From positions 1-9,132 of the forward strand of contig JBDRMV010000106.1 in NCBI GenBank assembly GCA_043811795.1: 9,132 nucleotides of DNA, given 5' to 3'. Positions 1 to 7,880 of the stretch are shown in pieces. The stretch is from JBDRMV01 sp043811795. GTDB taxonomy: Bacteria; CG03. A program made the translations under genes and the position numbers. Numbering within the stretch: the stretch's first letter is position 1; each line of letters begins with the position of its first letter. Under the pieces are notes generated by a model. That model was not told the origin of the DNA. It searched no databases and saw nothing but the letters and a program-made list of their open reading frames with translations.

Positions 1-23
1 ATGACGGACAGGGATTTCTTTTA

Positions 24-95
<72 letters not shown>

Positions 96-100
96 GATGT

Positions 101-129
101 AAAATAAAAAATTCGGCGAAAAAAGTCAA
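101..129 (-). promoter_or_regulatory. Sigma-70-like promoter for the initiator tRNA
   Basis: On the minus strand a TTGACT -35 box (129-124) is followed by a 17-base spacer and a TATTTT -10 box (106-101). The -35 matches five of six consensus bases and the -10 four of six. The predicted start lies near 94, essentially at the first base of the mature tRNA (95), so the tRNA appears to be transcribed separately from the upstream operon with almost no 5' leader. Confidence 0.65.
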
Positions 130-138
130 TAAGTAAAC

Positions 139-176
139 CCCTTGAACTCTCCTCTGACGGTGTATTCGTTCAAAAG
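139..176 (-). terminator. Possible weak transcription terminator after the glycosyltransferase gene
   Basis: In minus-strand RNA, CTTTTGAAC (176-168) can pair with GTTCAAGGG (147-139) across a 20-base loop, giving nine pairs of which two are G.U. It lies between the operon's last stop codon and the tRNA promoter, where a terminator would be useful. The following stretch is only moderately U-rich (GUUUACUUAUU), so this is a weak candidate and the stem may be chance. Nothing else is recognisable in the 96-198 gap besides the tRNA promoter. Confidence 0.2.
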
Positions 177-198
177 TTTTGGAAGCCCAGCCCTGCGA

Positions 199-1710
199 TT
201 ATTCTTTTTTGTAGATTGAGAAAAAACCCGAACTTTTCAAAAGTGTTATCCGGCGCGTTTCCCCGCGGGGCTCCAAAAATGAGAGCATATTTTCCACGCC
301 TTTTGAATCCGCCGACACGAGCAAAATATCACAATCGGTCTTAAATCTCTCATATACCCTCAACGGAATATGCCTGTAAAACATTACCGGCGGCCCCTCC
401 CTGATTATACTGTAAAATTTCAAAGATAAAAGGTCGCTCTCGTCCGTTATTACAATCATCTTTTTTTCTCTTTGAAAATTTTTTATGGCGGCTGCTGTTC
501 TGCCGGGAAGAAACTTCGGAGAGTTGTAATACTGATAATAAACATCCTGCTCTTTCTTCTCCTGCCGGTCAGACCTGTAAGCGCGGGCGAGGCGCGCCTC
601 CGTAATGAAAGCCGAAATAACCACTGCCGCTGCGGTAATCTTAAGAACCGTTTTATAATTCCCGCGCTTAAACCTGCGCAGAATAAACTTTACGGACCGC
701 CTCAGGAGAATTACCGCCCCGAGAAACCACGCCGGTAGCATCACGAGCAGGTTGCGCTGGAAAACCGTCAACCTCGAGGCTCCGACCAAAACGAACGGGA
801 ATAAAAAAAACACCGCCGCCATCCAGAATTCTTTTTTCTCGTCCTCGCCGGCGTCTTTAAATAAACCCCGGAAAAGCAGAATGCCCCCCCCTATTAAAAA
901 AGGCAGCAGAAATAACAAATCTTTGAAGAGGTAATAAAAAATCTGCGCTGACAGAACCGCGGCATGTTTGAAGGAACTAATTAAATCTGCGAAATGCATA
1001 TTCTGTATCAACCTGTCCCCTATTAAAACGTAAAAAAGAAATCCGAGGAGAGGTCCTATAAAAAACATTAAAGCCCCAATAACATTTTTGGAGAATATTT
1101 TTTTCGGCACAAGATTAAAATGAATCAGCGCATACAGAGATAAAGAAGCGAAAAGCAGTATATTCGTAGGCAATACGCCGATACTTAACGCTCCGGTTAT
1201 TATGTATATCCCAAATAACTTTGCGCTACCGTAAGGGTTCTGAAGTATTCTGAAAAAACAACTCAGCGCAACAGCGGAAAGAAACACGGTGAGCGCATAA
1301 CCCCTGATCTGGCAGGAAAAGGAAAGGAAAACGTGAGAAGACGCCAGAAGCAGAGCCGCAAGAAGGGACTCCTCAAAAATCAGCCGGCGGCGGAAACCCG
1401 TCAGGAGGACGAGCGCCGCGCCCAGAGAAAACAAAAATGACGGCAGCCGCAAAACGATCTCCGGTCCTTTCTCCGGCGGAACGAATTTTACCCAGACGGA
1501 GAGCAGGCCTGAATAAAGAAGATGGTTATTCGGCGCGTCATAGTATGTAAAAGCCCCGAAGAAACCGCGGGGCAGGATAAGAAGAGCGGTAGCCGCTTCA
1601 TCAAACCACACATTGTTTGTGAGATACGGAATCGCCAATGCCGCGAACACCAGCGATACCGCCGCAATGTAAAAAAACCTGAATGAACGTGAACAAAAAC
1701 GGTTTTTCAT
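199..1710 (-). CDS. GT-C fold membrane glycosyltransferase, family 39-like
   Basis: This 503-residue polytopic membrane protein probably transfers a sugar from a polyprenyl-phosphate donor on the outer face of the inner membrane. A first hydrophobic segment (about 11-30) leads into a periplasmic loop with W-F-D-E-A at 35-39, the Asp-Glu pair that marks the GT-C/PMT/ArnT-like superfamily. The same loop has PNNH at 60-63, where relatives often have an HPP-type motif. QIRGYAL (134-140) and QRNLL with a following hydrophobic helix (318-331) also fit the family. About eleven hydrophobic segments end near 370, followed by a soluble tail of about 125 residues. It starts 30 bases after the PP-loop gene and is last in the operon. 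The ATG has only GGGG directly in front of it, not a properly spaced Shine-Dalgarno, suggesting translational coupling. Donor and acceptor are unknown; lipid A, a glycan or a protein are all possible. Confidence 0.85.
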   Translation of the reverse strand: MKNRFCSRSFRFFYIAAVSLVFAALAIPYLTNNVWFDEAATALLILPRGFFGAFTYYDAPNNHLLYSGLLSVWVKFVPPEKGPEIVLRLPSFLFSLGAALVLLTGFRRRLIFEESLLAALLLASSHVFLSFSCQIRGYALTVFLSAVALSCFFRILQNPYGSAKLFGIYIITGALSIGVLPTNILLFASLSLYALIHFNLVPKKIFSKNVIGALMFFIGPLLGFLFYVLIGDRLIQNMHFADLISSFKHAAVLSAQIFYYLFKDLLFLLPFLIGGGILLFRGLFKDAGEDEKKEFWMAAVFFLFPFVLVGASRLTVFQRNLLVMLPAWFLGAVILLRRSVKFILRRFKRGNYKTVLKITAAAVVISAFITEARLARAYRSDRQEKKEQDVYYQYYNSPKFLPGRTAAAIKNFQREKKMIVITDESDLLSLKFYSIIREGPPVMFYRHIPLRVYERFKTDCDILLVSADSKGVENMLSFLEPRGETRRITLLKSSGFFSIYKKE

Positions 1711-1740
1711 CCCCGTCTTAAAAAAATCCGAGTCATTTTT

Positions 1741-3099
1741 TTATGGTTTTTTTAGTTCGCTTTCGTATATGGAGAGGACTTTTTTCCTGAACCCGGGGGG
1801 GATGCTTTCCCCGCCCTGCGCCGTCAGGAATTTGCCGCGGAGTTCTTTCTCCCGCCGGCCGGCTTCCTTTAAAAATCTTTTTTTGAATTTTTCTATCAGC
1901 CAGCCCCGCGCGCCTTTTTTATACGCCATATAAAAAGTTAGGAGTATTTCATCCCTTGCCCATTCACTCCTGTCGTTGCCGTCTATCTCGCTGCCGTTAA
2001 AAAGACTGAAGTACTTACCGCAATCCCGGCCCAGCATATTTCTTTTTAAACCCGCATCGGCCGGATTTACTCCGTTGGCTTTCAAAAGAATATAAACCTT
2101 GGCGCAGGTCCTGCACCGCCCGCACCACCTTGTTCCCGCCCTGACTGTATCAAGGCAGTCGCATGAGACCTGGTAATTCGCAAAATTCTTATAGCGCTGG
2201 TGAAGAATTTTCATAATTGCAATACTGCTCAAAGGTTCTATTATGCTTGAGACGCCGACTTTCCCTCCGGTTGACAGTTTTATCATTCCGTCCAGGTCGG
2301 CCGTCCCTTCGGCGCTCTGGTCAAAAGAAGGATATGCCCTGTACCCGTCCCCCGTAAAAAACGGAAAATTCATGTTCTGCTCGTTGCCCAGAATGATATG
2401 ACCCGCCCTGAAATACCGGGCGACCGGCAGGAGCGCGAAAGCAAAGGCGGGAATCATATGAACGTAGCCGATGCAGGTTTCCTCCCCCGACCAGTTCTCA
2501 AAATCATTCAACTGTTCCGTCTCGTTGGTCACAACGACAATCCTTACCCCGAGCCGGAGGGCTATTTCCTTCATGTATTTTATTTTGAGCCCGTTCTCCC
2601 CGGGGCTCACGGTGTCATTTATGTAAACCCCCACAGGTTCCAGCCCGAGTTCCCTGCAGACCGCCAGCGTAAGCATGCTGTCCTTGCCCATTGAAAACGA
2701 AACGATTACCCTGTTTTTTCTCATCCTGCCGCCGAAATGCGGGCGGCGCGGGCGGCCGTTGCTGAAAATATACCCGGTATTTATAAACTGCCTGATTGTA
2801 CCGGCTGTCGAGACCTTATAGCCGTCCACCGCTGCCGGAATATTCTTCACCACAGCGCTGTCAAAAAACGGTTTCAGCGCCGGAGCAGACGTACCGTAAT
2901 TCAATGTTTTTATGCCCGAAACAAGCGGCAGCGACACTGTCTGCGCGAAAGTTATGTTGTCAATAAAAAAATCTTTCGCCTTGCGGGGATATGCCTGCCA
3001 GATGCCGCCCGGATAGGTCAGGTCGTAATCTTTCCCCCTGAAACTCAGCGCGATTCCCCTTTTCCGTTCCCTGCAGATTATCTTATCGCGGGATTTCAT
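1741..3099 (-). CDS. PP-loop ATPase with QueC/MurL-like layout; possible MurL-type epimerase
   Basis: This 452-residue protein has a PP-loop (SMGKDS, 136-141) in an alpha-hydrolase-type nucleotide fold, so it probably cleaves ATP to AMP and PPi to activate a substrate carboxyl. A cysteine set follows: C313, C315, C326, C329, C332. The C-x2-C-x2-C part resembles the zinc site of QueC. An extra N-terminal domain of about 125 residues precedes the PP-loop, making it roughly twice QueC's size. N-domain, then PP-loop, then a GNEQN strand (238-242), then EPLSSIAIMKIL (288-299), then WCGRCRTC and a hydrophobic helix resembles, as I recall it, MurL, the ATP-dependent UDP-MurNAc-L-Ala-L-Glu epimerase of Xanthomonas (about 450 residues). 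PP-loop membership is seen; the MurL link is inference from memory. The ATG overlaps the methyltransferase stop by one base (TAATG), implying coupled translation. It could instead act on another carboxylate, or be another QueC-like enzyme. Confidence 0.75.
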   Translation of the reverse strand: MKSRDKIICRERKRGIALSFRGKDYDLTYPGGIWQAYPRKAKDFFIDNITFAQTVSLPLVSGIKTLNYGTSAPALKPFFDSAVVKNIPAAVDGYKVSTAGTIRQFINTGYIFSNGRPRRPHFGGRMRKNRVIVSFSMGKDSMLTLAVCRELGLEPVGVYINDTVSPGENGLKIKYMKEIALRLGVRIVVVTNETEQLNDFENWSGEETCIGYVHMIPAFAFALLPVARYFRAGHIILGNEQNMNFPFFTGDGYRAYPSFDQSAEGTADLDGMIKLSTGGKVGVSSIIEPLSSIAIMKILHQRYKNFANYQVSCDCLDTVRAGTRWCGRCRTCAKVYILLKANGVNPADAGLKRNMLGRDCGKYFSLFNGSEIDGNDRSEWARDEILLTFYMAYKKGARGWLIEKFKKRFLKEAGRREKELRGKFLTAQGGESIPPGFRKKVLSIYESELKKP

Positions 3100-3797
3100 T
3101 ATTTATACAGTTTTAACATAAAAAACGGTAACCCTGTTATCTTCTCCGTCTTTATTTTATCAAAGCCCGCTGCGGAAGCGAAGGCGGCGGCTTCCGCCCG
3201 CGTATAGCTTTTTCCGGCGACTATTTCTTTTAAATACCATTTTATGAACGGCGGGAACGCATACCATGCGCTGAACTTTCCCGCGAAACGGGAAACTTCC
3301 CTTCCGCCGGCTTCCCTGTCGGCCTCGGCAATCAAAGCTTTTCCGCCAGGGGCGAGCACTCTCCTTATTTCCTCAAACCCTCTTCGGGCGTCCGGCCAGT
3401 GCTTGAGAGAAGCCATGCTGACGACGGTGTTGAATGTGGAACCGGCAAACGGAATGTTCATCGCATCCGCTTGAAAGAAACTGCAGTTCATCACCCCTGT
3501 CCTGTTCCTGTGCCGCCAGGCGTAAGAGACCTCCGTCCTTGAATAATCAATGCCCGTCACTTCGGATGAGGGATTCTTCTCCGCGAGCATGCAGGTCAGA
3601 AAACCCGGCCCGCTCCCGACGTCCAGAATTTTTGAGTTCTCCGGCGTTTTAACCTCGCCGGAAAAATATTCGTAAAACCCCGAAAGAGCCCTGAATACCA
3701 GGTGGTTATAAACCGGCCCCTGGATGAGGTTCCACGCCCACCGCGCATCGCAAAAGCGCTTAAAGATATTTTCTGTTTTATGCGAATTAACCTTCAA
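3099..3797 (-). CDS. Class I SAM-dependent methyltransferase (type 11-like)
   Basis: A 232-residue cytoplasmic enzyme with the canonical Rossmann-type SAM motifs: motif I LDVGSGPGFL (58-67), the acidic strand-2 end GIDYS (82-86), DAMNIPF (111-117), the post-motif strand with SLKHWPD (130-136), and RRVLAPGGKALI (145-156). This layout is typical of Methyltransf_11 enzymes acting on small molecules or lipids; the acceptor is not predictable. The start chosen is TTG at 3797-3795, because no in-frame ATG or GTG lies upstream of motif I and the gene follows the DUF3857 stop by only 11 bases. The upstream CCGGTAAA is a poor ribosome site, so translation is probably coupled to the previous gene. It is cotranscribed with envelope-type genes, so a lipid, quinone or glycan precursor is a reasonable but unproven substrate. 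Confidence 0.85.
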   Translation of the reverse strand: MKVNSHKTENIFKRFCDARWAWNLIQGPVYNHLVFRALSGFYEYFSGEVKTPENSKILDVGSGPGFLTCMLAEKNPSSEVTGIDYSRTEVSYAWRHRNRTGVMNCSFFQADAMNIPFAGSTFNTVVSMASLKHWPDARRGFEEIRRVLAPGGKALIAEADREAGGREVSRFAGKFSAWYAFPPFIKWYLKEIVAGKSYTRAEAAAFASAAGFDKIKTEKITGLPFFMLKLYK

Positions 3798-3808
3798 TTT
3801 ACCGGACT

Positions 3809-6205
3809 TTATTTTACCCCGACGGGGTGAACTTCGAAAATGAACTGGCTTCTCGTCCGCCGGTTCAGGTCGAGGATAATTTTCCTGTATTCCGGATACC
3901 GCGAAACTTCCACTTTTTCACCTTTGTTGACGGTCTTTTCCTCGTATCCGAGCCGGTTCCCCGAAACGCTGAATTTCCTGCCGTATGAAAACCATTCATT
4001 GTCCTCACTTATCTCTTCGGGAATGAAATTGGCCGACCATTTTTCCGGAAAGACCAGTTCGTAAATTTCGGTTTCTTCCGAGGGAAAATCCGCTTCAACG
4101 GGATACTTCCTCTTCTCCTTTGAAACCAGAGAGGTATCCACTCCTCCCCACTGTGGGAGAAGCCGGAAATTCCCGGCTTTCTTCAGGTAATCCCTCCCTT
4201 CAAATTCCATCCGCAGGACACAGGGCTCGTTCATGTTCAGAACATCCGAAATCTCGTGTTTCTTCAACGCTGCCTGGGGCGTTATTGAATTCACTTTCTT
4301 TTCCAGCTGTTCCTTTATTTTTACCGGCTTTGTGTATTTCAGCCAGTATCTCTGACCATGGTCGTAAACGCCGAAAGTACGGATGTTTCTTTCGGCCGAG
4401 AGCGTCTCATCGTCGCTCAGGACAATGCGCATTTTTTTTATGACCCTGTTGCGGGAACTTTCAAAGGAAGGCGTCTGGACTATTTCATACCTGTCGTCGT
4501 AAAACACGAGGACTTTCCTGCCCTGGTCGCTGAAAGGCAAATCACCGAAGGACGTTGTTTCCGCAGTCGGGTCCATAAAAATTATTTTTCCGTCTATTTC
4601 GGCGCAGGCGATCGCGTGATTAAAAACGAGTTCGGGAAAATCATCTTCCAGCGCAAAAACGCCTCTCGTGCCGATTAAAACGGGATACGCTTTTACTCCC
4701 GCCCTCTTAAGCATCGTTATCAGAAGAACCGCCTGGTCCTTGCAGTCGCCGTATTTGTTGGTAAAAATCTCCTCGGCCTTATGCGGCCTGAACCCCGCCT
4801 CGCCGTACTCAACGGCAACGTACCTTATCTGCGAAGCAACCCAGTGATAAATGCGGGTTGCTTTTTCTTTTTCCGTATCCGCCCCCTTTATGAGTTCGTC
4901 AACCTTTTTTCTGATTCCGGGGGTCTCATCCATCCTGTCCTTCAACATACCCTTCCACCAGTCATAAATTTCCAGCCACTCCGAAAAAGTGGAAAGGCGG
5001 AAACCGTCAACGATGTCGCACCACGAAGGCATTCTGTCCTCGGGAATGATTTCGGGCATCTCCGTGAACTTCCAGCTGTAAATTCTGCGGCCGGCGGTTA
5101 TCTTTACTTCCGGTTTGATTTTAACGTTCTTTTTTAAAAATCCTCTCCTGAAAGTTTTCACGTTCGGGCGAAAATTAAGCGGGAATTTAATCGTAAATTC
5201 CTGTTTTATGTACGGAGACCCGCCCTGCAGACCATAGCGCAGAACCACATGATTCCCGGCGATGAGTTTGTTCGCCCTGTATTCAACATTATAAGCGAGC
5301 ACGCTCCCCGGCGCAACCTCGGGCATTGAAATTATTTTCACCCTGGCGTTCGAATAAAGAGGAAAGTTCAGATACTTTGAAACGTCTCTTATGTGCTGAC
5401 CGGAAACCTCCACGACGGTTCCGTCCTCTTTTATCGTGTACGCCTGCAGGACTTTTACTTCTTCGTAAGTGGAATCGTAACTCAAATGGACTTCGGCGAA
5501 TTCCTTTTTACCCCTGTCGTTAAAAATCTTGATGACTTTGAGGACGCCGGAAACGGACGTTGAGTCCGGGAAAACCTCAAAAACCTCCCTTTCAAGCAGG
5601 ACGGCGGCGCCCGCCTGGGGATGGTCATCCTGCGACGGGGCATTCTTTACGAGTTTCACAATCTCATCGCCCAGGTCTTTGAGTTTCAGCGGGATATTCT
5701 TCCGCAGTTCCGAAATTTTCCCGGCGGCTTCTGAAACAAATTTTCCCGACAGAATTTTCCCGTAAGTGTTCAGCGCTTCTTCGAAAAGGTTTTTCCGCTC
5801 CTGAGTCCGCGCCGTATAAAACAATACCTCGCCGTCGGCGGTTTTCGCGGCGTCCTCCGCAATCATGTCAAAATGGTAAAGCGCCTCCGTCAGAGAGCCC
5901 GTATAATAATAAGAAAGGGCAAAGAGCCGGTTTACCTGATAATCCGCACGCGAGAGCTTTTTCAGGGTCTCTATGCAGTCGGCGTAACTGCCGTTTTCAA
6001 ACAGGAATTCCGCTTTCAGAAAGAAAACTTCATCCGATGGATTTTCTTCTATCGCCCGCTCGAATTCCCTGAGAAGAGCTGCTTTTCTGGCGCTGATATC
6101 GTCGCGCTGTGCCTTCAGTTTATCTATAACCTGATTAGCAGATGCGCATTGTAAAAATAATAGTAAACTAAATAATACCTGGGATTTTTTCAAGTAATTT
6201 ATCAA
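3809..6205 (-). CDS. Secreted DUF3857 and transglutaminase-like protein with N-terminal TPR-like region
   Basis: This 798-residue protein begins with a Sec signal peptide: K6-K7, a hydrophobic core 10-18, and an A21-S22-A23 cleavage site. Cys20 follows Q rather than A/G/S, so a lipoprotein is unlikely. Residues about 50-165 are helical repeats of TPR type. A beta-rich DUF3857 domain follows (about 205-385), then a transglutaminase-like domain with the presumed triad C488 (KYGDCKD), H530 (FNHA) and D545 (FMDPT). A C-terminal beta-rich region closes it. The domain pair is common in envelope proteins of Gram-negative bacteria; its substrates are unknown, and transglutaminase-fold members may be proteases or amidases. 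The start is TTG at 6205-6203, inside proS, chosen because AAAGGTG lies 7 bases upstream and no ATG starts the signal peptide. An alternative TTG at codon 5 would give MKK... but has no suitably spaced ribosome site. Confidence 0.88.
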   Translation of the reverse strand: MINYLKKSQVLFSLLLFLQCASANQVIDKLKAQRDDISARKAALLREFERAIEENPSDEVFFLKAEFLFENGSYADCIETLKKLSRADYQVNRLFALSYYYTGSLTEALYHFDMIAEDAAKTADGEVLFYTARTQERKNLFEEALNTYGKILSGKFVSEAAGKISELRKNIPLKLKDLGDEIVKLVKNAPSQDDHPQAGAAVLLEREVFEVFPDSTSVSGVLKVIKIFNDRGKKEFAEVHLSYDSTYEEVKVLQAYTIKEDGTVVEVSGQHIRDVSKYLNFPLYSNARVKIISMPEVAPGSVLAYNVEYRANKLIAGNHVVLRYGLQGGSPYIKQEFTIKFPLNFRPNVKTFRRGFLKKNVKIKPEVKITAGRRIYSWKFTEMPEIIPEDRMPSWCDIVDGFRLSTFSEWLEIYDWWKGMLKDRMDETPGIRKKVDELIKGADTEKEKATRIYHWVASQIRYVAVEYGEAGFRPHKAEEIFTNKYGDCKDQAVLLITMLKRAGVKAYPVLIGTRGVFALEDDFPELVFNHAIACAEIDGKIIFMDPTAETTSFGDLPFSDQGRKVLVFYDDRYEIVQTPSFESSRNRVIKKMRIVLSDDETLSAERNIRTFGVYDHGQRYWLKYTKPVKIKEQLEKKVNSITPQAALKKHEISDVLNMNEPCVLRMEFEGRDYLKKAGNFRLLPQWGGVDTSLVSKEKRKYPVEADFPSEETEIYELVFPEKWSANFIPEEISEDNEWFSYGRKFSVSGNRLGYEEKTVNKGEKVEVSRYPEYRKIILDLNRRTRSQFIFEVHPVGVK

Positions 6206-7874
6206 GTTCTAACACCTTTGTTTCACCCGTTTTTCTTATCTGTATTTCGCAGGAATTTTCCTTCATGCGTTTCGGGCCCAGCACGAGCTTCACGGGTATT
6301 CCTATGAGGTCGGCGTCCTTGAATTTTATTCCCGCAGAAACGGACCTGTCGTCAAGCAGGACTTCGTACTTCGCGGAAAGGGCATTATAAAACTCCTCCG
6401 CTTTTTCCATCTCCGGGCCTGAAGAAGTCGTGGGAATAATTTCCAACTGATACGGCGCCAGCGCCGCGGGCCAGATAATTCCTTTTTCGTCGTGGTTCTG
6501 CGAAATTACGGCAGCGACAATCCGTGAGACGCCAACACCGTAACAGCCCATTATTACTAATTTTTCCTTTCCGTCTTTGTCCGTAAAAACCGCCTTCATT
6601 TTCTCCGAATATTTCGTTCCGAGATAGAAGGTGTGCCCTATTTCTATCCCGCGGGCAACTTCAAGGGCTTTTCCGCATTCGGGACACAAGTCCCCTTCTC
6701 TTACCTTCCGCAGATTCACGAATTCCGCATCAAAGTCCCTCGGATGGTTTATGTTGAGAATGTGCGTATCTTTTTTATTCGCGCCGGAAACCATATTCAC
6801 GCAGTTTTCAAGCGATTTATCGGCATATATCTTTACGCCTTTGAGCCCGACGGGTCCCGAAAAACCGAGAGGAGCGCCGGTATTTTTTTCAATTGCTTTT
6901 TCATCGCACAGCAGGGGCGCCTCTGCATTAAAAATTGACGCAAGTTTCGCATTGTCGACGGTATCGTCACCGCGCACCAGAACACAGACATTTTTATTCC
7001 CTGCGGAATAAAGCAGCGTCTTTATGAATTTTGAAGAAGGAAGTTTCAGAAAAGCGGACACTTCATCCACCGTCTTAGCTCCGGGGGTGGAAACTTCCTC
7101 AAGAGGCAATCTCTCATCTTCTCCTCCCCCCTTGCGGGGGAGGATAGCAGGTGGGGGGGATGAATATGCGAGTTCCTGGTTTGCGCCCCAGCCGCACTGC
7201 GGACAGCGGACAAGTTCTTCCTCTCCCTCGTCGGAAGGAGCCATAAATTCGTGCGATTTCGTTCCGCCGATGAGGCCCGTCTTCGCAAGGACGGGAACGG
7301 TTTTAAGAGCCAGCGCGGAACAAATCTTTTTATAAAGTTCGAACATCTTTTCGTAAGATGCCGAAGCGGCTTTTTCGTCCGCGTCAAAACTGTAGGCGTC
7401 CTTCATTATGAATTCTCTCGCCCTCATAACGCCGAATCTCGGCCTTATCTCGTCCCTGTACTTCGTCTGTATCTGGTAAAAAATCTTCGGCAGGTCATTG
7501 TATGAATGCACATAAGTTCTCACAAGTTCCGTTATCGCCTCTTCATGAGTCGGCCCGAGGCAGAATTCCCTGCCCTGCCTGTCCTTCAGCCGGACAAGCT
7601 CCGCGCCGTATTCATTCCACCGCCCCGTTTCGTTCCACAGCGACCTGGGAAGCAGAGCAGGGAGCAGGACTTCAAGGCATCCCGCTTCGTCGTGCAGACG
7701 GCGGATAACCGCTTCTACTTTATTCAGGATTTTTTTCCCGAGCGGCAGCCATTCGTAAATGCCCGAGGCGAGTTTTCTTATTAAACCCGCCCTCAGCATC
7801 AGAATGTGAGAAGGCGTCACCGCATCGGAAGGCACTTCCTTGAGTGTCGGAATAAGCGTTTCGGAATATCTCAT
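6168..7874 (-). CDS. proS: Prolyl-tRNA synthetase, bacterial type with INS editing domain
   Basis: ProRS charges tRNA-Pro with proline in the cytoplasm (class II aminoacyl-tRNA synthetase). The N-terminus MRYSETLIPTLKEVPSDA is canonical for the family, fixing the ATG at 7874. Visible parts are GPTHEE (107-112), motif 2 YRDEIRPRFGVMRAREF (139-155), the INS editing insertion about 224-407 with the editing-site lysine probably K285 in IKTLLY, motif 3 GCYGVGVSRI (443-452), and the anticodon-binding domain about 470-560. The INS domain is flanked by two Cys pairs (C224/C227 and C397/C400) that look like a zinc knuckle. The 568-residue length is normal. Residues 238-253 (SSPPPAILPRKGGGED) are encoded by a palindromic element in a linker that is variable in the family. 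It is the first gene of the minus-strand run; no Shine-Dalgarno precedes the ATG, and its promoter predicts a leaderless mRNA. Confidence 0.98.
   Translation of the reverse strand: MRYSETLIPTLKEVPSDAVTPSHILMLRAGLIRKLASGIYEWLPLGKKILNKVEAVIRRLHDEAGCLEVLLPALLPRSLWNETGRWNEYGAELVRLKDRQGREFCLGPTHEEAITELVRTYVHSYNDLPKIFYQIQTKYRDEIRPRFGVMRAREFIMKDAYSFDADEKAASASYEKMFELYKKICSALALKTVPVLAKTGLIGGTKSHEFMAPSDEGEEELVRCPQCGWGANQELAYSSPPPAILPRKGGGEDERLPLEEVSTPGAKTVDEVSAFLKLPSSKFIKTLLYSAGNKNVCVLVRGDDTVDNAKLASIFNAEAPLLCDEKAIEKNTGAPLGFSGPVGLKGVKIYADKSLENCVNMVSGANKKDTHILNINHPRDFDAEFVNLRKVREGDLCPECGKALEVARGIEIGHTFYLGTKYSEKMKAVFTDKDGKEKLVIMGCYGVGVSRIVAAVISQNHDEKGIIWPAALAPYQLEIIPTTSSGPEMEKAEEFYNALSAKYEVLLDDRSVSAGIKFKDADLIGIPVKLVLGPKRMKENSCEIQIRKTGETKVLELDKLLEKIPGII
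6213..6219 (-). promoter_or_regulatory. Shine-Dalgarno site inside proS for the DUF3857 gene
   Basis: Minus-strand AAAGGTG stands 7 bases before the TTG at 6205-6203. It lies within the last codons of proS and is a better-spaced ribosome site than those of the other genes in this operon. It decides the TTG start and explains how this gene can be translated despite overlapping proS by 38 bases. Confidence 0.6.
7114..7163. repeat. Palindromic REP/RPE-like element inside proS
   Basis: A perfect 9-base inverted repeat (TCCTCCCCC at 7122-7130, GGGGGAGGA at 7136-7144) encloses a 5-base loop. Outer 5-base inverted arms TCATC (7114-7118) and GATGA (7159-7163) bound the block, and a run of seven G lies at 7153-7159. 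The composition is strikingly unlike the surrounding coding sequence. The block sits in a length-variable ProRS linker and is read in frame as a Pro/Gly-rich loop. It resembles dispersed small palindromic elements of bacterial genomes. Only one copy is in this window, so its dispersed nature is inferred. Confidence 0.5.
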
Positions 7875-7880
7875 TTCAAG

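Noticed and set aside
2737..3207. Plus-strand open frame of 156 codons opposite the PP-loop gene
   Set aside because: It is antisense to a gene with clear PP-loop and zinc-cysteine motifs, is Arg-rich with no recognisable domain, and has no convincing ribosome site or promoter.
3817..3829. ACCCCGACGGGGT palindrome at the 3' end of the DUF3857 gene
   Set aside because: The six-base arms leave a one-base loop and there is no U-run. It codes for the last residues of the protein and sits inside a tight operon, so a terminator is unlikely.
6147..6151. Lipoprotein (Cys20) reading of the DUF3857 signal peptide
   Set aside because: The residue before Cys20 is Gln, which does not fit a lipobox, while A-S-A just after gives a good signal peptidase I site.
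7136..7159. G-quadruplex on the plus strand within proS
   Set aside because: There are only two long G runs (five and seven), separated by pairs of G, so a stable four-tract quadruplex is not supported; the hairpin explains the pattern better.
7046..7387. Alternative minus-strand frame of 113 codons inside proS
   Set aside because: It overlaps proS in another frame across conserved ProRS sequence and shows no domain; the reading is a by-product of the GC-rich palindrome region.
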